64,000 nucleotides of DNA from Hydractinia symbiolongicarpus (lineage: Eukaryota; Cnidaria; Hydrozoa; Anthoathecata; Hydractiniidae): assembly GCF_029227915.1 (NCBI RefSeq), contig NC_079875.1, positions 25,860,001 through 25,924,000 on the forward strand. Reading direction: 5' to 3'. A model generated the notes under the pieces. That model was not told where the DNA came from. It did not search any database and worked only from the letters and a program-made list of their open reading frames with translations. Of the stretch, positions 45,101 to 57,754 are shown one piece after another (position 1 is the first letter of the stretch; the number at the start of each line of letters is the position of its first letter). The translations under genes were made by a program, and so were the position numbers.

Positions 45101-46989
45101 GCCTTGTTTAACAATTTTACGGCTAAGGTATCCAGAAACTGAGACGAGGTTGTCGTCCGTAAAATAGCTACAATTATCCTGTATCAATACGAAAAATTGC
45201 AAATATATGTTACTCGTCTCTTTTAAAGGCCTCGTTTTTCAATTTTACGACAAAATATATAGAACCAGGGACGAGGTTGTCGTCCCTAAATGACAATTAT
45301 TTTGTAAAAATACGAAAAATCGCAAATATATGACACTCGACACTTTGAAATGCCTTGTTTATCAATTTTACGGTTAAAATATCTAGAAACTGAGACGAGG
45401 TTGTTGACCCTAAATGACAATTATCTTGTATCGATACGGAAAATTGCAAATATATGATACTCGTCTCTTTAAATGCCTCGTTTATCGATTTTATAGCTAA
45501 AATATAGAGAACCCGAGACGAGGTTGTTGACCATAAATGACAATTATCCTGTATCAATGCGAAAAATTGCAAATATATGATACTCGTCTCTTTTAAAGGC
45601 CTCGTTTATCAATTTTATTGTAAAAATATCTAGAAACTGAGATGCAGTTGTTGACCCAAAAGTACAATTATCTTGTATCCACGGTTAAAATATCTAGAAA
45701 CTGAGACGAAGTTGTTGACCTTAAATGACAATTATCCTGTTTATGCCTCGTTTATCGATTTCACAGCTAAAATATATAGAACCTGAGACGAGGTTGTTGA
45801 CCCTAAATGACAATTATCCTGTATCAATGCGAAAAATTGCAAATATATGATACTCGTCTCTTTAAATGCCTCGTTTATCGATTTTACAGTTAAAATAGAT
45901 AGAACCTGAGACGAGGTTGTTGACCCTAAAGTACAATTATCTTGTATCCATGCAAAAAATCGCAAATACATGATACTCGAACCCTAAATGACAATTATCC
46001 TGTATCAATACGAAAAATTGCAAATATATGATACTCGTCTCTTTTAAAGGCCTCGTTTATCAAATTTACGGCTAAAATATATAGAACCTGAGACGAGGTT
46101 TTTGACCCTAAATGACAATTATCCTGTATCAATACGAAAATTGCAAATATATGATACTCGTCTCTTTAAATGCCTCGTTTATCGATTATGCAGCTAAAAT
46201 ATATAGAACCTCAGACGAGGTTGTTGACCCTAAATGACAATTATCCTGTATCAATGCGAAAAATTGCAAATATATGATACTCGTCTCTTTAAATGCCTCG
46301 TTTATCGATTTCACAGTTAAAATAGATAGAACCTGAGACGAGGTTGTTGACCCTAAAGTACAATTATCTTGTATCCATGCAAAAAATCGCAGATACATGA
46401 TACTCGAACCCTAAATGACAATTATCCTGTATCAATACGAAAAAATGCAAATATATGATACTTGTCTCTTTAAATGTCTCGTTTATCGATTTTACAGCTA
46501 AAATATATAGAACCTGAGACGAGGTTGTCGTCCCTAAATGACAATTATCCTGTATCAATACGAAAAATTGCAAATATATGATACTCGTCTCTTTAAATGC
46601 CTTGTTTATCGATTTTACAGCTATATTATATAGAACCAGGGACGAGGTTGTCGTCCCTATATGACAATTATTTTGTAAAAATACGAAAAATCGCAAATAT
46701 ATGACACTCGACACCTTGAAATGCCTCGTTTATCGATTGTGCAGCTAAAATATGTAGAACCTGAGACGAGGTTGTTGACCCTAAATGACAATTATCCTGT
46801 ATCAATGCGAAAAATTGCAAATATATGATACTCGTCTCTTTAAATGCCTCGTTTATCGTTTTTACAGCTAAAATATATTGAACCTGAGACGAGGTTTTTG
46901 ACCCTAAATGACAATTATCCTGTATCAATACGAAAAATTGCAAATATATGATACTCGTCTCTTTAAATGCCTCGTTTATCGATTGTGCA

Positions 46990-49205
46990 GCTAAAATATG
47001 TAGAACCTGAGACGAGGTTGTTGACCCTAAATGACAATTATCCTGTATCAATGCGAAAAATTGCAAATATATGATACTCGTCTCTTTAAATGCCTCGTTT
47101 ATCGTTTTTACAGCTAAAATATATTGAACCTGAGACGAGGTTTTTGACCCTAAATGACAATTATCCTGTATCAATGCGAAAAATTGCAAATATATGATAC
47201 TCGTCTCTTTAAATGCCTCGTTTATCGATTTTACAGTTAAAATAGATAGAACCTGAGACGAGGTTGTTGACCCTAAAGTACAATTATCTTGTATCCATGC
47301 AAAAAATCGCAGATACATGATACTCGAACCCTAAATGACAATTATCCTGTATCAATGCGAAAAATTGCAAATATATGATACTCTTCTCTTTAAATGCCTC
47401 GTTTATCGATTTCACAGCTAAAATATATAGAACCTGAGACGAGGTTGTTGACCCTATATGACAATTATCCTGTATCAATGCGAAAAATTGCAAATATATG
47501 ATACTCGTCTCTTTAAATGCCTCGTTTATCGTTTTTACAGCTAAAATATATTGAACCTGAGACGAGGTTTTTGACCCTAAATGACAATTATCCTGTATCA
47601 ATGCGAAAAATTGCAAATATATGATACTCGTCTCTTTAAATGCCTCGTTTATCGATTTTACAGTTAAAATAGATAGAACCTGAGACGAGGTTGTTGACCC
47701 TAAAGTACAATTATCTTGTATCCATGCAAAAAATCGCAGATACATGATACTCGAACCCTAAATGACAATTATCCTGTATCAATGCGAAAAATTGCAAATA
47801 TATGATACTCGTCTCTTTAAATGCCTCGTTTATCGATTTTACAGCTAAAATATATAGAACCTGAGACGAGGTTGTTGACCCTAAATGACAATTATCCTGT
47901 ATCAATGCGAAAAATTGCAAATATATGATACTCGTCTCTTTAAATGCCTCGTTTATCGTTTTTACAGCTAAAATATATTGAACCTGAGACGAGGTTTTTG
48001 ACCCTAAATGACAATTATCCTGTATCAATGCGAAAAATTGCAAATATATGATACTCGTCTCTTTAAATGTCTCCTTTATCGATTGTACAGCAAAAATATA
48101 TAGAGCCTGAGACGAGGTTGTCGTCCCTAAATGACAATTATTTTGTAAAAATACGAAAAATCACAAAATATATGACACTCGACACTTTGAAATGCCTTGT
48201 TTATCAATTTTACGGTTAAAATATCTGGAAACTGAGACGAGGTTGTTGACCCTAAATGACAATTATCTTGTATCAATACGAAAAATCGCAAATACATGAT
48301 ACTCGACAGTTTAAAATGCCTTGTTTAACAATTTTACGGCTAAGGTATCCAGAAACTGAGACGAGGTTGTCGTCCGTAAAATAGCTACAATTATCCTGTA
48401 TCAATACGAAAAATTGCAAATATATGATACTCGTCTCTTTAAATGCCTTGTTTATCGATTTTACAGCTATATTATATAGAACCAGGGACGAGGTTGTCGT
48501 CCCTATATGACAATTATTTTGTAAAAATACGAAAAATCGCAAATATATGACACTCGACACTTTGAAATGCCTTGTTTATCAATTTTACGGTTAAAATATC
48601 TAGAAACTGAGACGAGGTTGTTCACCTTAAATGACAATTCTCCTGTATCAATGCGAAAAATTGCAAATAAATGATACTCGTCTCTTTTAAAGGCCTCGTT
48701 TATCAATTTTATTGTAAAAATATCTAGAAACTGAGATGCAGTTGTTGACCCAAAAGTACAATTATCTTGTATCATACGAAAAATCGCAAATAATTGATGC
48801 TCGATAGTTTGAAATGCCTTGTTTATCAATTATACGGTTAAAATATATAGAACCTGAGACGAGGTTGTCGTCCCTAAATGACAATTATCCTGTATCAATA
48901 CGAAAAATTGCAAATATATGATACTCGTCTCTTTAAATGCCTCGTTTATCGTTTTTACAGCTAAAATATATTGAACCTGAGACGAGGTTTTTGACCCTAA
49001 ATGACAATTATCCTGTATCAATACGAAAAATTGCAAATATATGATACTCGTCTCTTTAAATGCCTCGTTTATCGATTGTGCAGCTAAAATATATAGAACC
49101 TGAGACGAGGTTGTTGATCCTAAATGACAATTATCCTGTATCAATGCGAAAAATTGCAAATATATGATACTCGTCTCTTTAAATGCCTCGTTTATCGATT
49201 GTGCA
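46990..49205 (+). repeat. 2216-bp higher-order duplication, first copy
   Basis: Eighteen 123-bp units, directly followed by a second copy at 49206. Every landmark and frame boundary checked recurs at exactly +2216. The only mismatch I noticed is at 48074 against 50290. The duplication is therefore very recent. Confidence 0.85.
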
Positions 49206-51390
49206 GCTAAAATATGTAGAACCTGAGACGAGGTTGTTGACCCTAAATGACAATTATCCTGTATCAATGCGAAAAATTGCAAATATATGATACTCGTCTC
49301 TTTAAATGCCTCGTTTATCGTTTTTACAGCTAAAATATATTGAACCTGAGACGAGGTTTTTGACCCTAAATGACAATTATCCTGTATCAATGCGAAAAAT
49401 TGCAAATATATGATACTCGTCTCTTTAAATGCCTCGTTTATCGATTTTACAGTTAAAATAGATAGAACCTGAGACGAGGTTGTTGACCCTAAAGTACAAT
49501 TATCTTGTATCCATGCAAAAAATCGCAGATACATGATACTCGAACCCTAAATGACAATTATCCTGTATCAATGCGAAAAATTGCAAATATATGATACTCT
49601 TCTCTTTAAATGCCTCGTTTATCGATTTCACAGCTAAAATATATAGAACCTGAGACGAGGTTGTTGACCCTATATGACAATTATCCTGTATCAATGCGAA
49701 AAATTGCAAATATATGATACTCGTCTCTTTAAATGCCTCGTTTATCGTTTTTACAGCTAAAATATATTGAACCTGAGACGAGGTTTTTGACCCTAAATGA
49801 CAATTATCCTGTATCAATGCGAAAAATTGCAAATATATGATACTCGTCTCTTTAAATGCCTCGTTTATCGATTTTACAGTTAAAATAGATAGAACCTGAG
49901 ACGAGGTTGTTGACCCTAAAGTACAATTATCTTGTATCCATGCAAAAAATCGCAGATACATGATACTCGAACCCTAAATGACAATTATCCTGTATCAATG
50001 CGAAAAATTGCAAATATATGATACTCGTCTCTTTAAATGCCTCGTTTATCGATTTTACAGCTAAAATATATAGAACCTGAGACGAGGTTGTTGACCCTAA
50101 ATGACAATTATCCTGTATCAATGCGAAAAATTGCAAATATATGATACTCGTCTCTTTAAATGCCTCGTTTATCGTTTTTACAGCTAAAATATATTGAACC
50201 TGAGACGAGGTTTTTGACCCTAAATGACAATTATCCTGTATCAATGCGAAAAATTGCAAATATATGATACTCGTCTCTTTAAATGTCTCGTTTATCGATT
50301 GTACAGCAAAAATATATAGAGCCTGAGACGAGGTTGTCGTCCCTAAATGACAATTATTTTGTAAAAATACGAAAAATCACAAAATATATGACACTCGACA
50401 CTTTGAAATGCCTTGTTTATCAATTTTACGGTTAAAATATCTGGAAACTGAGACGAGGTTGTTGACCCTAAATGACAATTATCTTGTATCAATACGAAAA
50501 ATCGCAAATACATGATACTCGACAGTTTAAAATGCCTTGTTTAACAATTTTACGGCTAAGGTATCCAGAAACTGAGACGAGGTTGTCGTCCGTAAAATAG
50601 CTACAATTATCCTGTATCAATACGAAAAATTGCAAATATATGATACTCGTCTCTTTAAATGCCTTGTTTATCGATTTTACAGCTATATTATATAGAACCA
50701 GGGACGAGGTTGTCGTCCCTATATGACAATTATTTTGTAAAAATACGAAAAATCGCAAATATATGACACTCGACACTTTGAAATGCCTTGTTTATCAATT
50801 TTACGGTTAAAATATCTAGAAACTGAGACGAGGTTGTTCACCTTAAATGACAATTCTCCTGTATCAATGCGAAAAATTGCAAATAAATGATACTCGTCTC
50901 TTTTAAAGGCCTCGTTTATCAATTTTATTGTAAAAATATCTAGAAACTGAGATGCAGTTGTTGACCCAAAAGTACAATTATCTTGTATCATACGAAAAAT
51001 CGCAAATAATTGATGCTCGATAGTTTGAAATGCCTTGTTTATCAATTATACGGTTAAAATATATAGAACCTGAGACGAGGTTGTCGTCCCTAAATGACAA
51101 TTATCCTGTATCAATACGAAAAATTGCAAATATATGATACTCGTCTCTTTAAATGCCTCGTTTATCGTTTTTACAGCTAAAATATATTGAACCTGAGACG
51201 AGGTTTTTGACCCTAAATGACAATTATCCTGTATCAATACGAAAAATTGCAAATATATGATACTCGTCTCTTTAAATGCCTCGTTTATCGATTGTGCAGC
51301 TAAAATATATAGAACCTGAGACGAGGTTGTTGATCCTAAATGACAATTATCCTGTATCAATGCGAAAAATTGCAAATATATGATACTCGT
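49206..51390 (+). repeat. 2216-bp higher-order duplication, second copy
   Basis: Tandem copy of 46990-49205. The match runs to about 51390, where the sequence changes from TTTAAATGCC to TTTTAAAGGCC. Confidence 0.85.
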
Positions 51391-51655
51391 CTCTTTTAAA
51401 GGCCTCGTTTATCAAATTTACGGCTAAAATATATAGAACCTGAGACGTTGTTGACCTTAAAGTACAATTATCTTGTATCAATACCAAAAATTGCAAATAC
51501 ATCACACTCGACACTTTGAAATGCCTTGTTTATCAATTTTAAGACTAAAGTATAGAGAACCTGAGACGACGTTCTCGTCCCTAAATGACAACTATCTTGT
51601 ATCAATACGAAAAATCGCAAATGTACGACATTCGAGACTTTGAAATGCCTTCCCA

Positions 51656-51960
51656 GCAGACACACGATGTTGCAGCAATGTTGCATTCAAGTTGCTTTTA
51701 CATGGCGACGTTGCGCAACTAAATTCGAACATTGTAGCAATGTTACGTCTGTAACGTTGTTTAAGTTACATCGTAACAACGTTGTAGGAATGTTGTAAGA
51801 TTCTTTGAGAAATATCGTAAAACTGTGGTCTTTGCAATAATGTTCTAACATCATCGTATAAGCGATTATAAGTAGTTTTATTTACCAACAAATAAAATTA
51901 ATTTATATGAAAGCTTTTACTAAGTAGTGAAAAAACGTCATTATAAATTAATAAACCTTT
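51656..51960. mobile_element. GTTGCAACAATGTT-type repeat, possible MITE end
   Basis: The satellite stops at CTTCCCAGCAGACACACGATG. About 140 bases of repeated (G)TTGCAGCAATGTTG / AACGTTGT / ACAACGTTGTAGGAATGTTG follow. CCCAGCA followed by ACGTTG repeats is a common element terminus in marine invertebrate genomes, but no second end was found. Confidence 0.45.
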
Positions 51961-52040
51961 ACGTTTGATCAGCAATCTAATAAAAGAACCTACAAAATTG
52001 CCACCTGGGCAAAAATATGGCGCAGGGAACGGAAAAAAGG

Positions 52041-52094
52041 AAGAATGGGATCTAATGGCGCGAAAAAGTAATCGCGCCAGTAGATCCCATTCTT
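52041..52094. repeat. 23-base inverted repeat with 8-base loop
   Basis: The arms 52041-52063 and 52072-52094 match at 22 of 23 positions. They include GAATGGGATCTA and GGCGCGA and their complements; the loop is AAAAGTAA. It would form a strong hairpin. Confidence 0.9.
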
Positions 52095-52770
52095 CTCAAA
52101 AATTTAGTTTGATTTTGACTTTGTTACGGGGAGAGTTGCTTGGATTTTTATTTCTTGTTAGCTTTTTATTTTTGATAGTTGATTTGAAATAAAAAGAGAA
52201 ACATGGTTTTAAGACTTTAAATAACTAGCTAGATATCTGTCTAAGTAGCTACTGTAGCTAACTATTTCTCATTAGCTGGAGCTGGCTAGCTTTAGCTACA
52301 ACAGGATTAAGGTTAGGGTTAGTAGTGACTGGGCAGAATAATTACTTGCTGGCAAGGATTGCCACTTTAATCAGAGAAACTTTGAGAGAAACTTTTACCT
52401 TTATACAGAATTTTATCTTTCTTGAACGTTTGTTCAGTAATAGAATTTTCAGATCATCGTTTTGTGAAAGTGTATCCACTAAAATTATTAAAAACAATTG
52501 TAGTTTTAAAGACGTTAGTGCCGAAATAAATTAGAAAGGCTGTATTATAAATTATATTATATACACCATATTTGTGTCGTTAGAACTTGTTTTCAGTTCA
52601 CATTTTCACAGTTTTCCTTGTTGTTATTAAGCGGAGCTATTTGAGAAGGAGATAAGTAGACACATTAGGAGAAATTGGAAAATTATTTTCACAAATTGAA
52701 AATTTGTAAAGTAGTTATATATTAAATCATTTTTACGAATTTTTGTTGATTCATATATATATTTAATTCC
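52095..52770. other. Non-coding stretch upstream of the transposase-like gene
   Basis: Several CTAGCT words at 52226-52300. A 69-codon frame at 52325-52534 has no recognisable motif. It may hold a 5' UTR or promoter for the gene at 52777. Confidence 0.4.
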
Positions 52771-52776
52771 TTCAGT

Positions 52777-54580
52777 ATGTCTAAAGAGTACAAATGACAA
52801 TGGAGAAAATGAGTGATGATTGAAAGAGAGATTCTTCTCTCTGAATCATCACCTGAAGAAGTTAGCAATGATGGCACACATAAGGTAGTGTTAAATGAGC
52901 ATGAAGCGTCAATCCTCGAACTAGATGGGCCAGATACCAGTGTTGTTGAATGTAGCTCTGAAGGATCAGACAGTGAACAAAGTTATAGGTCTGATATTGA
53001 ACTCAATAAAATGACAAATAGAGCCGAAGTTCAGCATGAAAATCTTAATCAAGATCTTGCATCATGGGCATCTCGTAATGCATTGACAAGATTAGCCATA
53101 ACAGAATTATTGACCATTCTACGATCTCATAATTGTAGTGATCTACCTAAAGATGCAAGAACTTTATTGCATACTCCAAGAAATGTTAATGTTATTGAAA
53201 GATGTGGTGGTGAATATATTTATCTTGGCATCAAAACTGAAATTTTAAAGAAACTTGCAATGAATCAGAAAATTATAGAAGGGCGGGATATTATCGTTAA
53301 TGTCAATATCGATGGTTTACCTTTGTTTAAGTCATCAAACATTTCCTTGTGGCCAATCCTAGGGTTGATCACAAACCAAAGGGATTTAACTCCCTTTCCT
53401 ATAGCCATATTTTCTGGTAAAGGTGAACCTATTAACTGTTCAGAGTTTTTAGACGATTTTTTAAAGAAATATTTGACACTACAACAAGAAGGAATAATAT
53501 TCAATGGACAAAGTTTACTTTGAAAATTCAAGGAGTAATGCTCCTGCTAGGCAATATTTTAAATGTATGAAAGCCTACAATGGATATAATAGCTGTAAAA
53601 GATGTGAAGTAAAGGGTGAATATTTTAAAGGCCGAATGGTTTTTCAATCAACAGAATATAAAATATAAAGTATTTGTAAGTTGTTAAACATTTTAGTATT
53701 TTTCGTGTTTTAAGAATTTGACATTATTTTAAAAATTATCCTCTGCTAATAGATGAAAGAAAAATCTGTGAAGAATATCAATTTTCTAGCGGTTCAAGTG
53801 ACGAAGGAAAAGAAATTACAAAATTGAAGAAACAAGTTATACCAGGTATTAAAATAATTCCATTTTTTAAGCAAGCCAAAAACCTTAACTAGCCCACGTT
53901 AACTCACATTAACCCGTAATGGAAACTAACCTTAAACTGTTTATTTGAAACAAGATCTTAAATTATAAGCAAGCTTAAATTTCTAAGTTATTTTACTTTT
54001 TTCTTAAGATATTCAGCTGCCAGTTGCACCATCACAAACGGCACCCAGGATAGATTTCACAAGTAGAAAAGCTAATATATCCCAATCCCACTTTACTCCT
54101 GTCATTTCTGATAACGAGGAAAGAAAGAAGAGAAAAATAAATGAAGGTTGCAGCAGTACCAAGGAAGTCAGTAAAAGCATAGATCCAAGAAGGAGTCTAA
54201 ATAATAGCAGCAATTACCCAGTTGATATCTAACACAAAGTGGTGTCAAAGCTCCAATGAAAAGGGGAAATTCTGATAAAAATCAGGTGGTTGAAACTAGT
54301 AAATTCTTTATGTTAGCTTTTCAGCGAAAATTGTTGCGCCAGATTGCAGATCTGAAATGTGAAGTTGCTGAAATGAAAAAAATTCTACAGGGAAGGACTG
54401 GTGTTGTTGTGGACGACGATTTAATTTTTGACTCCTGCATGGAAAGACTTGTTAGAAGTGGAAGGTCGCCTAAAAATCCACAAGGAAGATTTCAAAAAAA
54501 TGGTGCGTTGACATACTTTTTTTTACCAATAAGGTACCTCTCATCTCTTTCGTTTAAAGAGGCTACAAATTGGGCTTAGA
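52777..54580 (+). pseudogene. Transposase-like gene (CACTA/Transposase_21-like), decayed
   Basis: The frame starts MSKEYK at 52777, with in-frame TGA codons at 52795 and 52810, then an open frame from 52816 to 53523. Motifs: WASRNALTRLAITELLTILR, LPKDARTLLHTPRNVNV, then NVNIDGLPLFKSSNISLWPILG. After a frame change at 53521-53545 comes NAPARQYFKCMKAYNGYNSC followed by KRC. This matches the D-x-PAR...HNGY..C..C block of a transposase-like family found in invertebrates; I place it near CACTA/tnp2 (Transposase_21) enzymes. Possible further exons: 53753-53845 (acidic, KEITKLKKQ) and 54009-54230 (basic, Ser-rich). Then 54256-54579, in another frame, contains a FQRKLLRQIADLKCEVAEMK coiled segment like those ending DUF4806-type proteins. 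It cannot encode a full protein as read. Confidence 0.55.
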
Positions 54581-57520
54581 TTTTTGACTGGGCTATAAAA
54601 TATTTATGAACACCGTATGCCAATACACCTTAATTTACTTTCAATATTCAATCTTAAGGGAGGAAATAAATTTGAAAGAAAAGAATGCGGAATTAATGTA
54701 TTACCCATCCAAAAAATAACTGATAGTCGCCGAAAAACTACATTTTACGATACAAGATATAAGAATATCTTATATATTAATTCCCTTGCGTGAGTAAAAC
54801 TGTGAGTCCACGACACGGAAATCACGGGTCACTTTCTTATGACGTGGCTGTACGCTAAAATTTAACTAAAAAGATTAGGGATGTACTTCATAGAAATCGC
54901 ACATAAGCTGTAAATATATAACCCGCTGCTAATAACGATATAAATATATATACCCTTATGCCAAAAAACTCTTTGTTAGCATATATATATAGGTATCGCT
55001 ACATATGAAACGGTATTAGATATTCACAAAGCATACGGACTGTTAAATGAAGTTCCTAGCATAAAACGGAAATTGTATTTACGAAAAAGATGGCTGTTCT
55101 TTTTGAGTATTCTCTACTCTTTCATTCAAAATAAATCTTTAAAAAAACATTTGAAGAAGAGCATGGTTTTATAAATTAATCATAGCAAGGTTCTGTAAGG
55201 TTTTTTCATGTTTTATTTGCAGTTTATATTATTGTTGCCAGACATGTTTTATAGCTAGCATCATAAAAAGCCAACCACCACCAACAACTAGCTAGCTAGC
55301 TAGGAATATATATATAGCTATATATGTAGCCATGTTCTTTATACCTAGCTAAGTCTCCAGTTTATATTTAAGTGACTAGCTATTAGCTGATGTAGCTAGC
55401 TAATGCTAGCTTTAAACTAAAGATTCCCAGCGACGGGTCCAGAGAAGTAAATATTTGGCTTCTAAAGCCTTTAACTATATTTTGACTGCTAAACTATAAA
55501 GAAACTAATTATCCTGTCTTAGAAAAATATTTTATTCATATACGTATTTATGCATTTTAACCGATTTTTCAAGAGCCAGAAAAGAAAATGCAAAACAATG
55601 CAATGCTCGGATGATAAACAGGCTAGGCAGAAAAATATCAGACGAATTATATCAGCAAGACGCAGGATATAGTGAGAAAGTGTGGCGAACCATCAACACG
55701 TGCTCCGAATATACATTGCCTGGAATTTATTAAGCCAGAAATCCATCTTTCAGAAACATAAAAAAAATCTCCATCTTGCTTCATTGTGAGACATCATCAA
55801 ATCATTTGCTTACTAGTTTGTTTGTTCCTATTTTATTTTTGTTGTTTTTCTGCTTCGTTCTTTTTATTTTGCAAATCTGTCCTAATTTTCTTCGCCGAAA
55901 CCTTATCCGCTACAACTTTTGGGAATTAATGTAGCTTTTTATTTTATCATCCTTAAGCTTGACTAACTTTTTTATTCTCTTACACAGGAGTGGCTTCATT
56001 TTATACTTAGTATATTGTATATAACCAGCAAAGTAACGTATATAAATAACACGTTAAAAGAATTGGCTAACTAGCTTTCTGGTTGATGTTCATTGTATTG
56101 AGCAGAGCCGAACAAGAGACTAGAGGGGAGTAAAAGTTGACATTTTCAAAATTTATTGTTCGTAGTAGCTAGCTCAGAGTAATTGTATTCTTTTATACTT
56201 AGGATGGTTGCAAAATATATTGTGTTGGAAGCACATGTTAACAACCTACATTGCACATGACCATAACGAGTATTTTACAAACAAATGAAAGATCCGCTCC
56301 TAAATTACAAATGAGCATCATGGGAATTATAAAAATGCATTAGCTTCTCTTAACTATGAAACTGAATATGCATTTTGCAGACTGAGGTAGGATTTTACAG
56401 ATCACCACATATGTACACAAAATGTTAAAACAAAAAACATGTGGCTGTTTAAACAGATCATTCCTGAATTTCAAAGACAATCTAAAAACCCAATTCTGAA
56501 CCACAATATAAAACATATTTCAAGTCTAGCAGTATCAGACAAACCAAACGATATCGACAGGACGTCTAAAAAAGACAATAAAATAAAATCGATAAGTTAA
56601 AAACGTCCTAAAACGAACTCAAAATGTCCAATATTTTTTAATAATTCTTAAGGATACTTAAATCGGTACTAACGATACCTGCCAATTCAGAAGTAGAAGA
56701 CGAAATGTATAACCGTAGCAGAAGTTCATGAAGGCAGTGAAAAATGGTTGCCGTTTAATTACTGATTGTCTGCTGCAAGTATATATATGCAATAACCTTA
56801 TAAAAAAACCTGTGAATGCATATATATAATGGAATTGCTCCCTACAACCAAAAATACTTTTTGTGTCCAGGCTGTTGCTCCTGGTTCCAACACTCGAGCC
56901 TTTAGCTAGCTAGCTACATCTAGTTGAACACCTTTTCTAGCTGGTAAGAAAAACAGAGAGAAAATCGCAGCAGTTCAAAATCGAAGCTAGCTTTGTTACA
57001 CATACACAAAGAATTTGTACCATCTACCTCATCGGTCATCGATAAGTTTGCTGTTAAGAGCAGGAGATTAGATTATAAGTAAGATGCTCTCTCTCATCAA
57101 AATTTAGTGTTAAAACTCCATTTAAGTGAACTAATACATACATTTTTCTCAGGCAAACATTAGTTTTCTTAAACAATCCAAGTCACGTCTAAGTTATGTC
57201 TAAATTGTGGTACTTGTTTAGGAAATTAATTCGAAAATAGTAAGGTTACAATAAAATAGTAGTTGGTATTAGTAGTAAAAAGTAATAGTAGTAGTCATAA
57301 ATATACTCCCTTCCCCCTCTCCCCTTCCTTTTTTGGTGATGACAAACCTGCTAGATTTCACAATTGTCCCCGGGCTCAGTATCTCCGCTGACAGTACCTT
57401 GGTCAAGGAGCAACTAAGTTTTTTATTTTCTTTTCCCCATTGATGATTGTGATCGAGATTAAGATTGCTATGATGACATGATTAATCCGTACCTTCCAAA
57501 CTCCGACAGTCATTTTAACT
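54581..57520. other. Long non-coding stretch
   Basis: Nearly 3 kb without a recognisable gene. TAGCTAGC clusters occur at 55288-55405 and 56905-56935, often next to short TA microsatellites. No inverted terminal repeats were found. Confidence 0.5.
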
Positions 57521-57526
57521 TTTTCA

Positions 57527-57754
57527 GGAACAAGTTGAGTTATATGACCAACAGCGGCGATGCGCTGGACAGTGGTGTTGGGGTGCTGTAATTAAAGATT
57601 TCAATCGGCGGGAACAGAGCAATTGTATAACCAATGCAAGAGTGAATATGCCAAAAGTTAAATTGGTCGTTGCAAAAATTAAATTATACACATGTCATAC
57701 AGAGCTATTTTTAATGACATTCGCTTTAAGTCGCTTTATATAATAATAAAAAGG
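57527..57754 (+). other. Open fragment of unknown origin
   Basis: Downstream of a CTTTTTCAG acceptor-like site, about 76 codons remain open (EQVELYDQQRRCAGQWCWG.., rich in Arg, Cys and Trp) to a TAA. The composition looks more like coding sequence than its AT-rich surroundings. I do not recognise the family; it may be an exon or transposon remnant. Confidence 0.25.

Larger units (their letters stand above)
37972..51655 (+). repeat. Large 123-bp satellite array with higher-order structure
   Basis: About 110 units in one orientation. The period measured on successive GAGACGAGG sites is 123 bases. Each unit contains TGACAATTATCCTGTATCAA, CGAAAAATTGCAAATATATG, CTCGTCTCTTTAAATGCC, TCGTTTATCGATTTTACAGC and TAAAATATATAGAACC. 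GAGACGAG and its complement CTCGTCTC occur once each per unit. The array is far more homogeneous than those at 1.8-4.7 and 27.5-28.9 kb. Its minus strand is open as a 41-residue repeat (FALIQDNCHLGSTTSSQVL..) for up to 234 codons. I see no start context, splice signal or non-repeat domain, so I call it satellite, not gene. Confidence 0.95.

Noticed and set aside
48830-49534. 234-codon minus-strand frame in the satellite, and the many similar 70-216-codon frames from 38 to 51.6 kb
   Set aside because: They are translations of a 123-bp repeat with no start context, splice sites or known domain. The length is explained by the period being divisible by three.
37972-51655. CRISPR-like array
   Set aside because: The units are contiguous, diverged repeats of 123 bases without unique spacers, in a eukaryotic context.
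52305-52322. Telomere-like GGTTAGGGTTAG
   Set aside because: Fewer than two full TTAGGG units; chance or trivial.
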